A stretch of 64,000 nt of DNA from Bacillota bacterium (GCA_023415835.1 JAEZJK010000045.1:1-64000), one strand, 5' to 3'. Shown: positions 1-8,681, counted from the stretch's first letter. Notes: generated by a model from the sequence alone, not told the origin. Numbers and translations are program-made.

Positions 1-148
1 AGAACGAAGGAATGTTAGGGCATTGACCCAGTGTGACATGGGAGAGTTACCTCATGGGAAGCTTTTTAAAAACGTTAGTCTGGTCGAGATAATTAAAGCA
101 TTTTTTAATTTTCTGTGGGAGAGGCGCCAAGACGCAGCGAATACCAAC
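1..148. other. Left edge, no gene seen
   Basis: I see no convincing coding frame or RNA here. The stretch lies downstream of azlD, which reads leftward and ends at 149. It holds AT-rich runs but no clear terminator hairpin. Confidence 0.5.
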
Positions 149-448
149 TTAAAAAGCCAGCATTAAGCAGGCCGCTCCGATTGCGGTCAACACCGGCCAG
201 ATTAGCCCTTCCCGAAACCAAGCGCAGGCAGCGGCTGCTGCCATACCAAGGATCACCGCCCAGGGCTCGCCGGGGATAGCCTGGTATACGCCGGGAATAA
301 TCAACGCGCCCAGAGCGGTATAAGGGATACAATACAAAAAACGCTTCCAAAATTCGGGTAATGGCCTTTCCGTAACGGCAACCAGGGGTATTAACCGCGG
401 TAAGTAAGTAACAGCAGCCATTCCCAGAATCAACCACCAATATTTCAA
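149..448 (-). CDS. azlD: AzlD family branched-chain amino acid exporter subunit
   Basis: Small, very hydrophobic protein of 99 residues with about four membrane segments, the size and pattern of AzlD. In the known family AzlD works with AzlC to export branched-chain amino acids and analogues across the cytoplasmic membrane. I chose a TTG start at 448 because GGAGG lies seven bases upstream and the protein then begins LKYWWLILGMAAVTYLPR, as AzlD proteins do. A longer open frame to 550 lies inside azlC and is not needed. The TTG overlaps the azlC stop (TTGA), so the pair is probably translationally coupled. The substrate is inferred from family only. Confidence 0.88.
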   Translation of the reverse strand: MKYWWLILGMAAVTYLPRLIPLVAVTERPLPEFWKRFLYCIPYTALGALIIPGVYQAIPGEPWAVILGMAAAAACAWFREGLIWPVLTAIGAACLMLAF

Positions 449-1155
449 CGGAATCCCTCCGTTCGTAACGGGATAAACCAAGCCCCCAACAGACTGCTCA
501 ACATGATTGCCGTTACCAAATTCCAGGAAGTGGGCCACAGATTGAGCCAATTTAAGAGGGTATGAATAAGGCCGGCGCCCAGCGTCAAAGCAAAAATCAA
601 TCCCGACTTTTTAAATCCCGGAATTAAAATCGCCACAAACAAAGCATATAATCCGATTCCCATTCCTTCTTGAAGCGAAGCCGGAAGTACCCCGCCAGCC
701 AAATATCCCGCTAAAGTTCCGCTAACCCAACCTAGATAAGCAGTCCCTTCCATGGCCAGTAAAAATGGGACTCCTAGCGTCCGAGGGTAGGTAGCAGCCA
801 CCGCAAATGTCTCATCGGTCACCCCAAAAGCAATCAAAGGGAGCCATCGTTTCTCCGGAATAGTTATTTTGGCCGCCAACGAAGCGCTCATCAGTGAATG
901 TCTCAAATTTAGCAAAAATGTGGCCAAAATTATTCCGCTAAAAGCAGCTCCGGTCCCGAGCAAATTAAGCACCATAAATTGACTGGCCCCGGCAAAAACC
1001 ATGACTGAAAAGGCCAGGCTGTCTCCAGTCGATAAACCGGTAGTTTTAGCTAGAATCCCGAAAGCGACCGCCACCGGAAAGTATCCGATAAACACCGGAA
1101 AACCGGCTAGAAACCCTTCTTTGGCACCCGTACTATAAATCATGCCTTTATTCAT
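445..1155 (-). CDS. azlC: AzlC family branched-chain amino acid permease
   Basis: Polytopic membrane protein of 236 residues. The N-terminal region (EGFLAGFPVFIGYFPVAVAFG) and the segment around residues 60-85 with FLLNLRHSLMSASL are typical of AzlC, the large subunit of the AzlCD exporter. It is followed by azlD with a 4-base overlap, the usual gene order. Its start overlaps the end of the upstream EamA gene by 8 bases, so all three genes probably form one transcript. The ATG at 1155 is used; an ATG four codons further in is possible. Exported compound not determinable from sequence. Confidence 0.9.
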   Translation of the reverse strand: MNKGMIYSTGAKEGFLAGFPVFIGYFPVAVAFGILAKTTGLSTGDSLAFSVMVFAGASQFMVLNLLGTGAAFSGIILATFLLNLRHSLMSASLAAKITIPEKRWLPLIAFGVTDETFAVAATYPRTLGVPFLLAMEGTAYLGWVSGTLAGYLAGGVLPASLQEGMGIGLYALFVAILIPGFKKSGLIFALTLGAGLIHTLLNWLNLWPTSWNLVTAIMLSSLLGAWFIPLRTEGFR

Positions 1156-2092
1156 TTAGGTTATCTGCCTTTCCTATGGCACGCCGCATATTTTTCAAGA
1201 ATTTTACGGCTACTTCTCCATAGATCATCAAAAATAATCCTAGCAAGATTATAGGGAATGCATAAAACAAATAGGGAACCGGATTCTCTTTAGCAATAAC
1301 CAAACCCAAAAAGGTGGCGATTAAAGGGTTAATCAAAGCATAACTGGAAATCCTAATCGCCGGTTCATTAGCGATTAAGTAGGTATAAGCGCAAAAGGCT
1401 AACGAACCCACGATCGCCAGATACCAAGTCCCTGTCCAGGATTGAATTGAAAACTGAGGCATCAGTTCGCTAAGGGGAGGTCCGTTAAAGGCCATTCCCA
1501 ACATACAACCGGCGCCTACTATCAACATTTGCATTGCACTATTTACCAATATATCGGGATATACATTGACCTTATGGCCAAGGCTGGTTGCAAAACTCCA
1601 TGAAATAAGGCCGCAAACCACCAGGAACAAATCCGGGGTAAAGCTGGAGGTGAGCGATGTTCCGTTATAAAGTAGAAGGGCAACTCCGCCAACACCTACA
1701 ACAATCCCAGCCAAATTCATTACCGATACCCTTTTTTTAAAAAGCAGCCAATCAAATAAGGCAATTACAATGGGGGTTAAGGCCAAGACCAGCGCTACCA
1801 GATAACTGTCAACTTTACGCTCGGCTATACTGATTAAACCGTTTCCTGTCAGCAGCAGCAAGACGCCTAAAAGAACAGCGTTCCCGGCCTCGCCGAGAGT
1901 GGGAAGCCTTTTAAACCTCCCTGTTAACAGCGTAAACCCAAGAATTAAGGAGCCTCCCACCAGCCACCGAAACCCAATCACATAAAAGGGCGGAATCGTC
2001 TTCACCGCCATTTTAATAAAAAAATAGGTAGAGCCCCAGACAATATAAATAGTCAAATAGGAAATTATCACTAGTAATGTTTTTTTCGACAT
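1148..2092 (-). CDS. EamA/DMT family transporter
   Basis: A 314-residue protein with ten predicted membrane segments arranged as two EamA repeats, the pattern of the drug/metabolite transporter superfamily. The N-terminus IVWGSTYFFIKMAVKTIPP and the following FRWLVGGSLIL match the first EamA repeat closely. Family members export amino acids, nucleobases or other metabolites. Co-location upstream of azlCD suggests a role in metabolite or amino acid export, but this is inference. ATG at 2092 has GGAGAGG six bases upstream. It is the first gene of a three-gene operon whose downstream members overlap. Confidence 0.85.
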   Translation of the reverse strand: MSKKTLLVIISYLTIYIVWGSTYFFIKMAVKTIPPFYVIGFRWLVGGSLILGFTLLTGRFKRLPTLGEAGNAVLLGVLLLLTGNGLISIAERKVDSYLVALVLALTPIVIALFDWLLFKKRVSVMNLAGIVVGVGGVALLLYNGTSLTSSFTPDLFLVVCGLISWSFATSLGHKVNVYPDILVNSAMQMLIVGAGCMLGMAFNGPPLSELMPQFSIQSWTGTWYLAIVGSLAFCAYTYLIANEPAIRISSYALINPLIATFLGLVIAKENPVPYLFYAFPIILLGLFLMIYGEVAVKFLKNMRRAIGKADNLNE

Positions 2093-2748
2093 TCAAACCC
2101 TCTCCGTTCAGATCGCCTTTGCCTTTTCCGCCGCTGGAGCCGAAAGCCTTTCCTCCATAGCTCGGCCTTTTTTGAAATTCCCTCCTAAAATCCCGGCCGG
2201 ATAAGGTACCCAGCATCTAATTGCGTTACATTATTCGAGCTATATGATTCAAAATATATGTTATTACATTCTATATTAAGCCGATCTGTTCGGGACTAAT
2301 ATCGTTCCGATAGTCAATATCCATAGCCATCGAATGTAATTTTTTATATATTCGAGGTAAATTCGTTTTTGCCTTTTAGGTCTTTTGATGATACTAAAAT
2401 TTAACAATAGTATCAGGATATTCAATTTTCACTTTTCCCGCTTCGTAATCTTACTTGCCTTATCAGATAAATTCATTAGCCTACCAGCAGGATTTATCGA
2501 AAACGATAATATTATCAAGCTAAACCGATACAGCACTGATATTAGTCATGAATTCTCTTAATGCCAACAATAATTGAGATTTGACCAGGTTTCCAAGAAG
2601 GTCTACAATTATTTATTAATCAACGGCTTGTTCATTGGCTTAAACAATCGCCAAATTGAAAGGGGAGTTGTTTTCATTTTAGGACGTTCATAATTAAGTA
2701 GCCTTATTAAATCAATTATACTTTTTCATCCTTAGGAGATGACATTAC
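2093..2748. other. 656-bp AT-rich intergenic region between divergent genes
   Basis: No gene supported. Short inverted repeats are present, for example GATACTA at 2390-2396 against TAGTATC at 2408-2414, but nothing recognisable as a riboswitch or insertion sequence. It should contain the promoters of the divergent EamA operon and the GNAT gene; I could not pick either with confidence. Confidence 0.4.
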
Positions 2749-3549
2749 TTGCAAAGGCTACTTTCCACCACGATCAACCCTGGAATATTAAATTTACAGA
2801 ACCAACCCGAGAACTGCTCCCTCATTTTTCTGTTGCAGCAGGGAAATAGCACTGTGTTGGTTGATGACGTCTCAATCCCCAAGCTTCTTGCCGTTACCTA
2901 TCCCGAAGCCCCTCCTTCATTATGGTTTATTGCCGGAAATCCAAAACGCCTATTGATTTTTAGGAATTTCTTAAGAAGTCTCACCCAACCTACTGATTTA
3001 GTAGTCCCTAAAGCGCTTATTCCTCAAATTGACCGCTATTGGAGTATCCAGTTTTCAGTTCCCATTTTATTTCTAGCCGCAGAACCAGATTGGCGACCGG
3101 AACCGCCTCTTGACTTTCGGGTACGTTTAATAAATCCTGACGATGCCTATCGATTACAAACTTCTTTTGCCGAATCTTCTTGGTTGTGGGAGTTTTTTGG
3201 AAGTCCCGAAGCGCTATTAATTCAAGGCCAGGCAGCAGCAGCTTTCATCGATGGCAGGATGGCATGTGTCGCCACTACTCTTGCCTTCACCAAGAATTAT
3301 TGCGAATTGGGAGTGGCCGTCCAACCGGAGTTCCGTGGTAAAGGACTGGCCCTTGAATGTTGCCGCGCCCTCAGCCAGGCCCAATTTGAACGTTTCGGCC
3401 GCCTCCCCTGCTGGCGTACGAATACCAGCAATGTCGCATCTTGGAAGACAGCCCGGAACTTAGGGTTGAAGGAGACCCCCGGAAGCCAGGAATACCTATT
3501 CATCTCAAACTACCAACATATTGGGGCCTACGCCACAGTAGCGCCTTAA
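2749..3549 (+). CDS. GNAT family N-acetyltransferase
   Basis: A 266-residue protein. The C-terminal half (about residues 120-260) has the GNAT acetyl-CoA fold signature: a beta strand with ELGVAVQPEFRGKGLALEC, where the Q-x-x-x-R-G-K-G loop binds the CoA pyrophosphate, then TNTSNVASWKTARNLGL as the conserved N-x-x-S helix. The N-terminal half resembles the family of roughly 265-residue Gram-positive GNAT proteins with a long unrelated N-terminal domain. Start is TTG at 2749, with AGGAG ten bases upstream. A strong hairpin follows at 3670-3704. The acetylated substrate is unknown. Confidence 0.8.
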   Translation: MQRLLSTTINPGILNLQNQPENCSLIFLLQQGNSTVLVDDVSIPKLLAVTYPEAPPSLWFIAGNPKRLLIFRNFLRSLTQPTDLVVPKALIPQIDRYWSIQFSVPILFLAAEPDWRPEPPLDFRVRLINPDDAYRLQTSFAESSWLWEFFGSPEALLIQGQAAAAFIDGRMACVATTLAFTKNYCELGVAVQPEFRGKGLALECCRALSQAQFERFGRLPCWRTNTSNVASWKTARNLGLKETPGSQEYLFISNYQHIGAYATVAP

Positions 3550-3669
3550 AACGGTTAAAACATTATAAATAGTACGGGTCATTGCGTCCAAAGCCCCGAT
3601 TTGAAAGATGGTAACATGTGGGGAGCGGTTAGGTAATGCAGAAAACCGCCTAGGCCTTTCACGGTTTAA

Positions 3670-3704
3670 AAAATCCTACTATTTAAATTGAATAGTAGGA
3701 TTTT
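3670..3704. terminator. Perfect 14-bp stem-loop, likely bidirectional terminator
   Basis: AAAATCCTACTATT (3670-3683) and AATAGTAGGATTTT (3691-3704) are exact reverse complements with a 7-base loop. T-rich tails on both sides make it a plausible rho-independent terminator after the GNAT gene on the plus strand. Confidence 0.75.
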
Positions 3705-3849
3705 AATCTAAAAAATAGATCATGCTTTTCCTGTCAATTTAGCAAATAAAATTTTGGTTAAAGTCAATCCTTGAAAGTGTTAGTTATGTATCTTAGAACT
3801 TACTTAAATCCTATCGTTTTACCATGTATTATTAAAAAGAGGTATCCAT

Positions 3850-3918
3850 ATACAAGTTTCCACCCGAGGCCGTTATGGATTGTGGGCCATGGTTGATATG
3901 GCGTTACACACCACCTAA
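3850..3918 (+). pseudogene. Remnant of an Rrf2 family (CymR/IscR-like) regulator
   Basis: In frame from 3850 the sequence reads IQVSTRGRYGLWAMVDMALH, then two Thr codons and TAA. This is the conserved first helix region of Rrf2 family winged-helix regulators, which typically start M-K-[VL]-S-T-R-G-R-Y-G-L-R-A-M-V-D-L-A-L-H. An AAGAGG ribosome site is preserved seven bases upstream, but the expected ATG has become ATA and the frame stops after 22 codons. No continuation of the family is visible in the following 60 bases. Rrf2 proteins such as CymR control cysteine genes in Firmicutes, and cysK lies immediately adjacent on the opposite strand. I read it as a decayed gene; a tiny expressed peptide is unlikely. 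Confidence 0.75.
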
Positions 3919-3980
3919 GAGCCGATTTATTATATCTAGTTCCACTCAATTATGAGCCGCTGAAATAAGATTGCCTGTTT

Positions 3981-4916
3981 TTATTCTTCTTGGAACAACA
4001 CTGTCGATAAATACCTTTCCCCGGTATCCGGCAATAGCACGACAATCGCCTTCCCTTTATTTTCGGGGCGTTTAGCGATTTGCGTAGCGGCAAAGGCAGC
4101 AGCCCCCGAGGAGATACCGACTAACAACCCTTCGGCCTTCGCTAGTTTCCTGGATGTTTCAAAGGCCTCTTCATTTTTCACTTTAAATATTTCGTCAATT
4201 ACCGATTTGTTCAAAACATCGGGTACGAAACCAGCCCCGATCCCTTGAATTTTATGCGGTCCTGGATTACCGCCCGACAAAACCGGGGAATCATCAGGCT
4301 CAACCGCGACTATCTTCACTCGGGGGTTGCGTTTCTTTAATACTTCCCCTACGCCGGTAATAGTTCCGCCGGTTCCTACTCCGCCAACGAAAATATCCAC
4401 TTTTCCGTCGGTATCCCGCCAAATCTCTTCAGCAGTCGTCTGGCGGTGAATGTCCGGGTTGGCCGGATTTTTAAATTGTTGCGGTAAAAAGGAGTTGGGA
4501 GTAGCAGCCACCAGTTCCTCGGCTTTACGGATCGCGCCTTTCATCCCCTCAGGCCCCGGAGTTAACACCAGTTCAGCGCCTAACGCCTTAAGGAGATTAC
4601 GCCGCTCAATACTCATTGTTTCGGGCATTGTCAAAATCAGCTTATATCCCTTGGCGGCGGCGACGAAAGCCAAAGCAATCCCGGTATTGCCACTGGTGGG
4701 TTCGATGATAACCGTATCCTTTTTCAGCAGCCCTTTTGCTTCGGCATCCTTGATCATATTATATCCGATTCGATCTTTAACGCTTCCCGCAGGGTTGAAG
4801 TATTCTAACTTGGCAATAACTGTAGCGCCCAAACCGTTGCTCTTATTGTAATTATTCAATTCCAACAGGGGCGTGTTCCCAATTAAGTCCGTTAAACTCT
4901 TGGCAATCTTTGACAT
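3981..4916 (-). CDS. cysK: Cysteine synthase A (O-acetylserine sulfhydrylase)
   Basis: A 311-residue fold-type II PLP enzyme that makes cysteine from O-acetylserine and sulfide in the cytoplasm. NPAGSVKDR places the PLP lysine at residue 47; the SGNTG substrate/asparagine loop is at 75-79, and [10 protein letters not shown] phosphate-binding residues follow near 180. The C-terminal SSGAAAFAA is also typical. I start it at 4916 because GGAGG lies just upstream within a longer frame (to 4931) that would swallow the ribosome site. It has its own sigma-A promoter (4986-5014) with a palindrome just downstream. It lies next to methionine genes, consistent with a shared sulfur-assimilation role. Confidence 0.95.
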   Translation of the reverse strand: MSKIAKSLTDLIGNTPLLELNNYNKSNGLGATVIAKLEYFNPAGSVKDRIGYNMIKDAEAKGLLKKDTVIIEPTSGNTGIALAFVAAAKGYKLILTMPETMSIERRNLLKALGAELVLTPGPEGMKGAIRKAEELVAATPNSFLPQQFKNPANPDIHRQTTAEEIWRDTDGKVDIFVGGVGTGGTITGVGEVLKKRNPRVKIVAVEPDDSPVLSGGNPGPHKIQGIGAGFVPDVLNKSVIDEIFKVKNEEAFETSRKLAKAEGLLVGISSGAAAFAATQIAKRPENKGKAIVVLLPDTGERYLSTVLFQEE

Positions 4917-4954
4917 TGTAATTCCTCCCATCAGAAAATTTCAATTTCCTAAAT

Positions 4955-4973
4955 TCCTATCAATTTACTAGGA
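4955..4973. promoter_or_regulatory. Possible operator palindrome downstream of the cysK promoter
   Basis: TCCTATCAATTTACTAGGA has 5-base arms (TCCTA/TAGGA) around a 9-base centre and lies just after the expected cysK transcription start. Its position fits a repressor site, possibly for a CymR/Rrf2-type regulator; this is inference. Confidence 0.35.
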
Positions 4974-4985
4974 TATATTAATAGT

Positions 4986-5014
4986 ATAATACACCCGTTT
5001 CTATTAGATGTCAA
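4986..5014 (-). promoter_or_regulatory. Sigma-A promoter of cysK
   Basis: On the minus strand, TTGACA (5014-5009), a 17-base spacer and TATTAT (4991-4986). Perfect -35 and a 5/6 -10 about 70 bases upstream of the cysK start. Confidence 0.75.
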
Positions 5015-5149
5015 GATTTTCTTAACTGATTCGATTCCTTTTTATTTAACCCGGATCATCCTTGGAACCCCTATTTCGCCCACGTTGTTCCAGCCATCAA
5101 CACCCGGCATACGCCTCCCGAAAAGTGACCGATCCTGCTCCCGGAAAAC

Positions 5150-6067
5150 TTATTTTAATAGACTCAAGTCGTATGGCGTTTCTTGATATACATAATAATT
5201 CAACCAGTTTACATAGAGTAAATTGGCATGGCCGCGCCATTTAACAATCGGTTCTTTGGCCGGATCGTCATCTTGATAATAATTCTTGGGCACCGCGATT
5301 GTTAATCCTTTAGAGATATCCCGGTCATACTCCCACTTTAGGGTCAAAGGGTCATACTCCGAGTGCCCGGTTACAAAGATATGCCGCCCGTCTTTAGTTG
5401 CAACTATATAGACGCCCGCCTCGGGGGACTCGGCCAAAATCTCCAATTCCGGGATTTTTTCAATATCTTCCCGGCGCAACTCAGTATGACGCGAGTGGGG
5501 GGCGAAAAACTGATCGTCAAATCCCCGCAATAATTTGACGTATTTCTTACAGACATGATGCGAAAACACCCCGAACATCTTTTGGGAGAGCGGGTGTTTA
5601 GGGATGCCGAAATGGTGATATAACCCGGCCTGGGCCGCCCAACAGATATAATATGTAGAAAAGGCGTTATGCTTAGCCCAGTCCATAATCCGGGTCAATT
5701 CTTCCCAATAATCTACTTCTTCAAATTCCATCTGTTCCACCGGGGCGCCGGTAATAATCAAGCCGTCAAATTTTTGGCTTTCAATCTCAGCAAAGGTTTT
5801 ATAGAAATTAATCAGGTGTTCTTCAGGGGTATTCTTCGACTGATAACTTTGAGGATGTAATAAAACGACCTCAACTTGCAAGGGCGAGTTGCCGATTAAC
5901 CGTAGGAGCTGGGTTTCAGTTGCAATCTTAAGCGGCATCAGATTTAAAATGGCGATTTTAAGCGGCCGGATATCCTGATGGAAAGCCCGGTCTTCATTCA
6001 TCACAAAAATATTCTCACTATTAAGGGTTTCGGTTGCAGGCAAGTTATTCGGAATTTTAATCGGCAT
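5150..6067 (-). CDS. metA: Homoserine O-acetyltransferase (MetA type)
   Basis: A 305-residue enzyme activating L-homoserine for methionine synthesis. The catalytic cysteine is C142 (in [10 protein letters not shown]), with H235 and E237 in TGHSEYD completing the site, at the numbering usual for the family. Residue 111 is glutamate (TGAPVEQ); in this family Glu at 111 goes with acetyl-CoA and Gly with succinyl-CoA, so O-acetylhomoserine is the likely product although the name MetA often implies succinylation. ATG at 6067, with GAGGAGG upstream. A SAM-I riboswitch and terminator precede it, so SAM should shut it off. The product feeds the MetI-like enzyme encoded nearby. Confidence 0.93.
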   Translation of the reverse strand: MPIKIPNNLPATETLNSENIFVMNEDRAFHQDIRPLKIAILNLMPLKIATETQLLRLIGNSPLQVEVVLLHPQSYQSKNTPEEHLINFYKTFAEIESQKFDGLIITGAPVEQMEFEEVDYWEELTRIMDWAKHNAFSTYYICWAAQAGLYHHFGIPKHPLSQKMFGVFSHHVCKKYVKLLRGFDDQFFAPHSRHTELRREDIEKIPELEILAESPEAGVYIVATKDGRHIFVTGHSEYDPLTLKWEYDRDISKGLTIAVPKNYYQDDDPAKEPIVKWRGHANLLYVNWLNYYVYQETPYDLSLLK

Positions 6068-6090
6068 CTTAGTCGTTCCTCCTCGTTAGT

Positions 6091-6124
6091 AAATAAAATC
6101 CTCTTCCCCATTGAGGAAGAGGCG
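6091..6124 (-). terminator. Riboswitch-controlled terminator before metA
   Basis: Stem CCTCTTCC (6122-6115) with GGAAGAGG (6107-6100), followed on the RNA by an A/U-rich tract with several Us. The 5' arm can instead pair with GAGGAATAGG at the 3' side of the aptamer, giving an antiterminator as expected for an S-box leader. Confidence 0.85.
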
Positions 6125-6126
6125 CT

Positions 6127-6143
6127 ATGATAATCATTATCAT
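6127..6143. promoter_or_regulatory. Perfect Fur-box-like palindrome in the metA leader
   Basis: ATGATAATCATTATCAT is a perfect 17-base palindrome that contains TGATAATCATTATCA, an exact match to the 7-1-7 Fur box described for Bacillus subtilis. It sits between the SAM aptamer and its terminator, so it could also simply be a hairpin in the RNA. Fur binding is inferred only. Confidence 0.5.
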
Positions 6144-6151
6144 AATCCTAT

Positions 6152-6284
6152 TCCTCTCATCTCTCAGGTTACCCCATCAATCGGGTTTTCCTGCAGGAAT
6201 TGGCACCAGATCCGGTTTATTAACCTTCCGCCGGTTGCCGAGGGTTCATCGGGCCAGTCCCTTCCCCTCTCCAGATAAGAGCGC
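6152..6284 (-). ncRNA. SAM-I (S-box) riboswitch upstream of metA
   Basis: The minus strand shows the conserved S-box blocks in order: CTCTTATC, GAGGGGAAGGGACTGGCCC, GATGAA, CGGCAACC, GGTGCCAATTCC and the closing GAGATGAGAG that pairs with the first block. The family binds S-adenosylmethionine and promotes termination. The terminator at 6091-6124 and an alternative antiterminator pairing are visible. Confidence 0.95.
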
Positions 6285-6314
6285 TTGGTTACTTGTTATA
6301 TCTATATGTTTTAA

Positions 6315-6343
6315 ATTATAAGAAATTCTATTTTTTTAGTCAA
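6315..6343 (-). promoter_or_regulatory. Sigma-A promoter of the metA transcript
   Basis: TTGACT (6343-6338), 17-base spacer, TATAAT (6320-6315), placed about 30 bases ahead of the riboswitch. The geometry is near consensus. Confidence 0.85.
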
Positions 6344-6378
6344 GATTAAAATAACTGATCAAATTATAGCTAAATTAA

Positions 6379-7503
6379 TTATTGATTTAAATCATTTATC
6401 AAATCCTCCGGCTCTTCTAGCCCCACCGATAGCCGGATCAGGTTATCGGTAATGCCCAAACACTCCCGTTCCTTTAATGGTATCGCCGCATGGGACATTC
6501 GCGCCGGATAGGAAAGAATCGATTCCACCCCACCCAGGCTAACCGCTACTGACCACCGCTTAACTCGTTCCATGATCCGGCGCGCCCTTTCCACCGTATC
6601 GGTTTTGAAAGATAGGACCGCTCCAAACCCTGACGCCTGGGACTTATGTATATCGTGACCCGGATGGTCCGGAAGGCCGGGATAATAAAGGTCAACCACC
6701 CATGGCTGTCGCTTCAACCATTCGGCGATCTCCAAAGCCGATTGTTGTTGTATTTCCATTCTCGCCCGGAGTGTTTTGATCCCCCGCAGCAATAACCAAC
6801 TATCCTGAGGACCCAGGATAGCCCCGAATCCGTTTTGCACAAAGTAAATCTTAGCTGCCAGTTCTTTTGACTTGGTAATCACCGCTCCGCCGATCACATC
6901 GCTATGGCCTCCCAGGAACTTAGTAGCGCTATGAATGGCCAGATCCACCCCTAGGTCGAGTGGGTGTTGGAAATAAGGTGACATGAAGGTATTGTCGATC
7001 ATTGTCAACAAATGATGCCGCTTGGCAATTTGCACCACCCCTGCTATATCAGTGATTTTCAGCAGCGGATTGGAAGGGGTCTCTAAGAATAACACTTTGG
7101 TATTGGACTGAATTGCTTTTTTAATATTTTCTAAACGGGTCATATCCACAAAAGTTGCCTGGATGCCGAATTTGTTAAAAAAACTGCTCAAAATCCGGTA
7201 AGAGCCTCCATAAATGTCCTCGGTAGCCACGACGTGATCGCCTTGTTCCAGGATTGACAGGGCCGAAGAGGTAGCCGCCATTCCGGAAGCGAAAGCATAA
7301 GCGTTGGCGCCATTCTCCAATGCCGCTAATGTTCGCTCCAAAGCCTCCCGGGTCGGATTTCCGGAACGGGAGTATTCGTACTTGCCCGGATTGTCAACAT
7401 CATGTTGTTGATAGGTTGACGCTTGATAAACCGGAATACTTAAAGCCCCGGTATACGGATCAAACTCATTACCGTTATGTAAAATTAGGGTCCCATATTT
7501 CAT
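6379..7503 (-). CDS. metC: Cystathionine beta-lyase-like PLP enzyme
   Basis: A 374-residue Cys/Met metabolism PLP enzyme. The PLP lysine is K195 in HSATKFLGGHSD; YSRSGNPTRE (residues 44-53) and FASGMAA (71-77) are other family blocks. It follows the similar 7507-8652 gene by three bases, matching the metI-metC arrangement in B. subtilis, where the second gene is cystathionine beta-lyase making homocysteine from cystathionine. Paralogues of this family (gamma-synthase, gamma-lyase, O-acetylhomoserine sulfhydrylase) cannot be cleanly separated by eye, so metC rests partly on gene order. ATG at 7503 with GGAGG ten bases upstream. Control is by the SAM-I riboswitch ahead of the first gene. Confidence 0.8.
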   Translation of the reverse strand: MKYGTLILHNGNEFDPYTGALSIPVYQASTYQQHDVDNPGKYEYSRSGNPTREALERTLAALENGANAYAFASGMAATSSALSILEQGDHVVATEDIYGGSYRILSSFFNKFGIQATFVDMTRLENIKKAIQSNTKVLFLETPSNPLLKITDIAGVVQIAKRHHLLTMIDNTFMSPYFQHPLDLGVDLAIHSATKFLGGHSDVIGGAVITKSKELAAKIYFVQNGFGAILGPQDSWLLLRGIKTLRARMEIQQQSALEIAEWLKRQPWVVDLYYPGLPDHPGHDIHKSQASGFGAVLSFKTDTVERARRIMERVKRWSVAVSLGGVESILSYPARMSHAAIPLKERECLGITDNLIRLSVGLEEPEDLINDLNQ

Positions 7504-7506
7504 AAT

Positions 7507-8652
7507 TTAGTTTCCTCCTTCAATTGCTTGGCCTAAGTCCTGGATTAGATCGTCCACATCTTCAATCCCAACCGATAGCCGGATCAAATCTTCAGTTACA
7601 CCAATCCGCTCCCGTATTTTGGGAGGAATATCCCCATGGGTTTGTTTGACCGGGTAGGTGATTAGGGTTTCAACTCCGCCCAAACTTTCAGCATAAGTAA
7701 TGATTTTCACCCGGTTAATAATCCCAGTAACCGTATTCGCATCTTGCATTCTAAACGACAACACCGCCCCAAAACCGCGGCTTTGCTTGCCCTGTATTTC
7801 AAAGCCAGGATGCTCGGGAAGCCCCGGATAATAAACCTGTTTTACTTTTGGGTTCCGGGTTAGCCAGGCAGCGATCTTACCGGCATTCTCCTGTTGTTTT
7901 TTAATTCTTAGGGCCAGTGTTTTTATGCCCCGTAACATCAACCAGCTGTCCTGCGGTCCTAAAACCGCCCCAGCCGAGTTCTGGATAAATCCTATTTTAT
8001 CGCTAAGTTCCGGGGAACGGGCAACCACGATTCCCGACAATACATCGTTATGCCCGCCCAAATACTTGGTCCCGCTGTGGATCACCAGATCCGCCCCTAG
8101 TTCCAAGGGGCGTTGAAAATAAGGAGTCATGAAGGTATTATCAACAATAATTAATATACCATTTGATTTTGCTAAAGATACCATTTCAGCCAAGTCGGTA
8201 ATTTTCATCAACGGGTTGGTAGGAGTTTCAATGAAAATCGCTTTGGTTTTACCCGGAATGATTCCCCGCTTGACCGCTTCCAACTCCGAAGTGCCAATGT
8301 AGTCGGCATTAAGCCCAAATTGTTTAAAGTTCTTTTCTAATACCCGGTAGGTCCCGCCATATAAATCGTCTGAAACGATAAGGTGATCGCCGCTGGACAA
8401 TAACATGAGGATCGCCGTAATCGCCGCCATACCCGAGGCGAAAGCAAACCCCTGGTCACCCATTTCCAACTCCGCTATTACTTTTTCCAATACTTGACGG
8501 GTCGGATTGACAGTCCGCGAGTAGTCATAACCCGTGGAAACGCCTACCGCCGGATGCCGGAAGGTAGCGGTTTGATAAATCGGGGTACTGATGGCGCCGG
8601 TTGCCTGATCGCTGCATAATCCGGCATGGGCTAAAACGGTTTCAATTCTCAT
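7507..8652 (-). CDS. metI: Cystathionine gamma-synthase / O-acetylhomoserine thiolyase-like enzyme
   Basis: A 381-residue member of the Cys/Met PLP enzyme family with PLP lysine K196 (HSGTKYLGGHND), YSRTVNPTR at 44-52 and FASGMAA at 71-77. As first gene of a two-gene unit directly behind a SAM-I riboswitch it corresponds to B. subtilis metI, which joins an O-acyl homoserine with cysteine (or sulfide). With a nearby MetA carrying Glu111, O-acetylhomoserine is the likely substrate. ATG at 8652 has GGAGGA nine bases upstream. The exact acceptor preference is inferred from context. Confidence 0.85.
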   Translation of the reverse strand: MRIETVLAHAGLCSDQATGAISTPIYQTATFRHPAVGVSTGYDYSRTVNPTRQVLEKVIAELEMGDQGFAFASGMAAITAILMLLSSGDHLIVSDDLYGGTYRVLEKNFKQFGLNADYIGTSELEAVKRGIIPGKTKAIFIETPTNPLMKITDLAEMVSLAKSNGILIIVDNTFMTPYFQRPLELGADLVIHSGTKYLGGHNDVLSGIVVARSPELSDKIGFIQNSAGAVLGPQDSWLMLRGIKTLALRIKKQQENAGKIAAWLTRNPKVKQVYYPGLPEHPGFEIQGKQSRGFGAVLSFRMQDANTVTGIINRVKIITYAESLGGVETLITYPVKQTHGDIPPKIRERIGVTEDLIRLSVGIEDVDDLIQDLGQAIEGGN

Positions 8653-8681
8653 GGCCTTTTCCTCCTTTAATATTGTTAAAC

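Noticed and set aside
2013..2216. 67-residue minus-strand ORF at the start of the EamA gene
   Set aside because: It overlaps the EamA coding start in another frame and resembles no protein; likely leader sequence.
5062..5149. Small plus-strand ORF after metA
   Set aside because: Overlaps the metA 3' end antisense, with no ribosome site or recognisable sequence.
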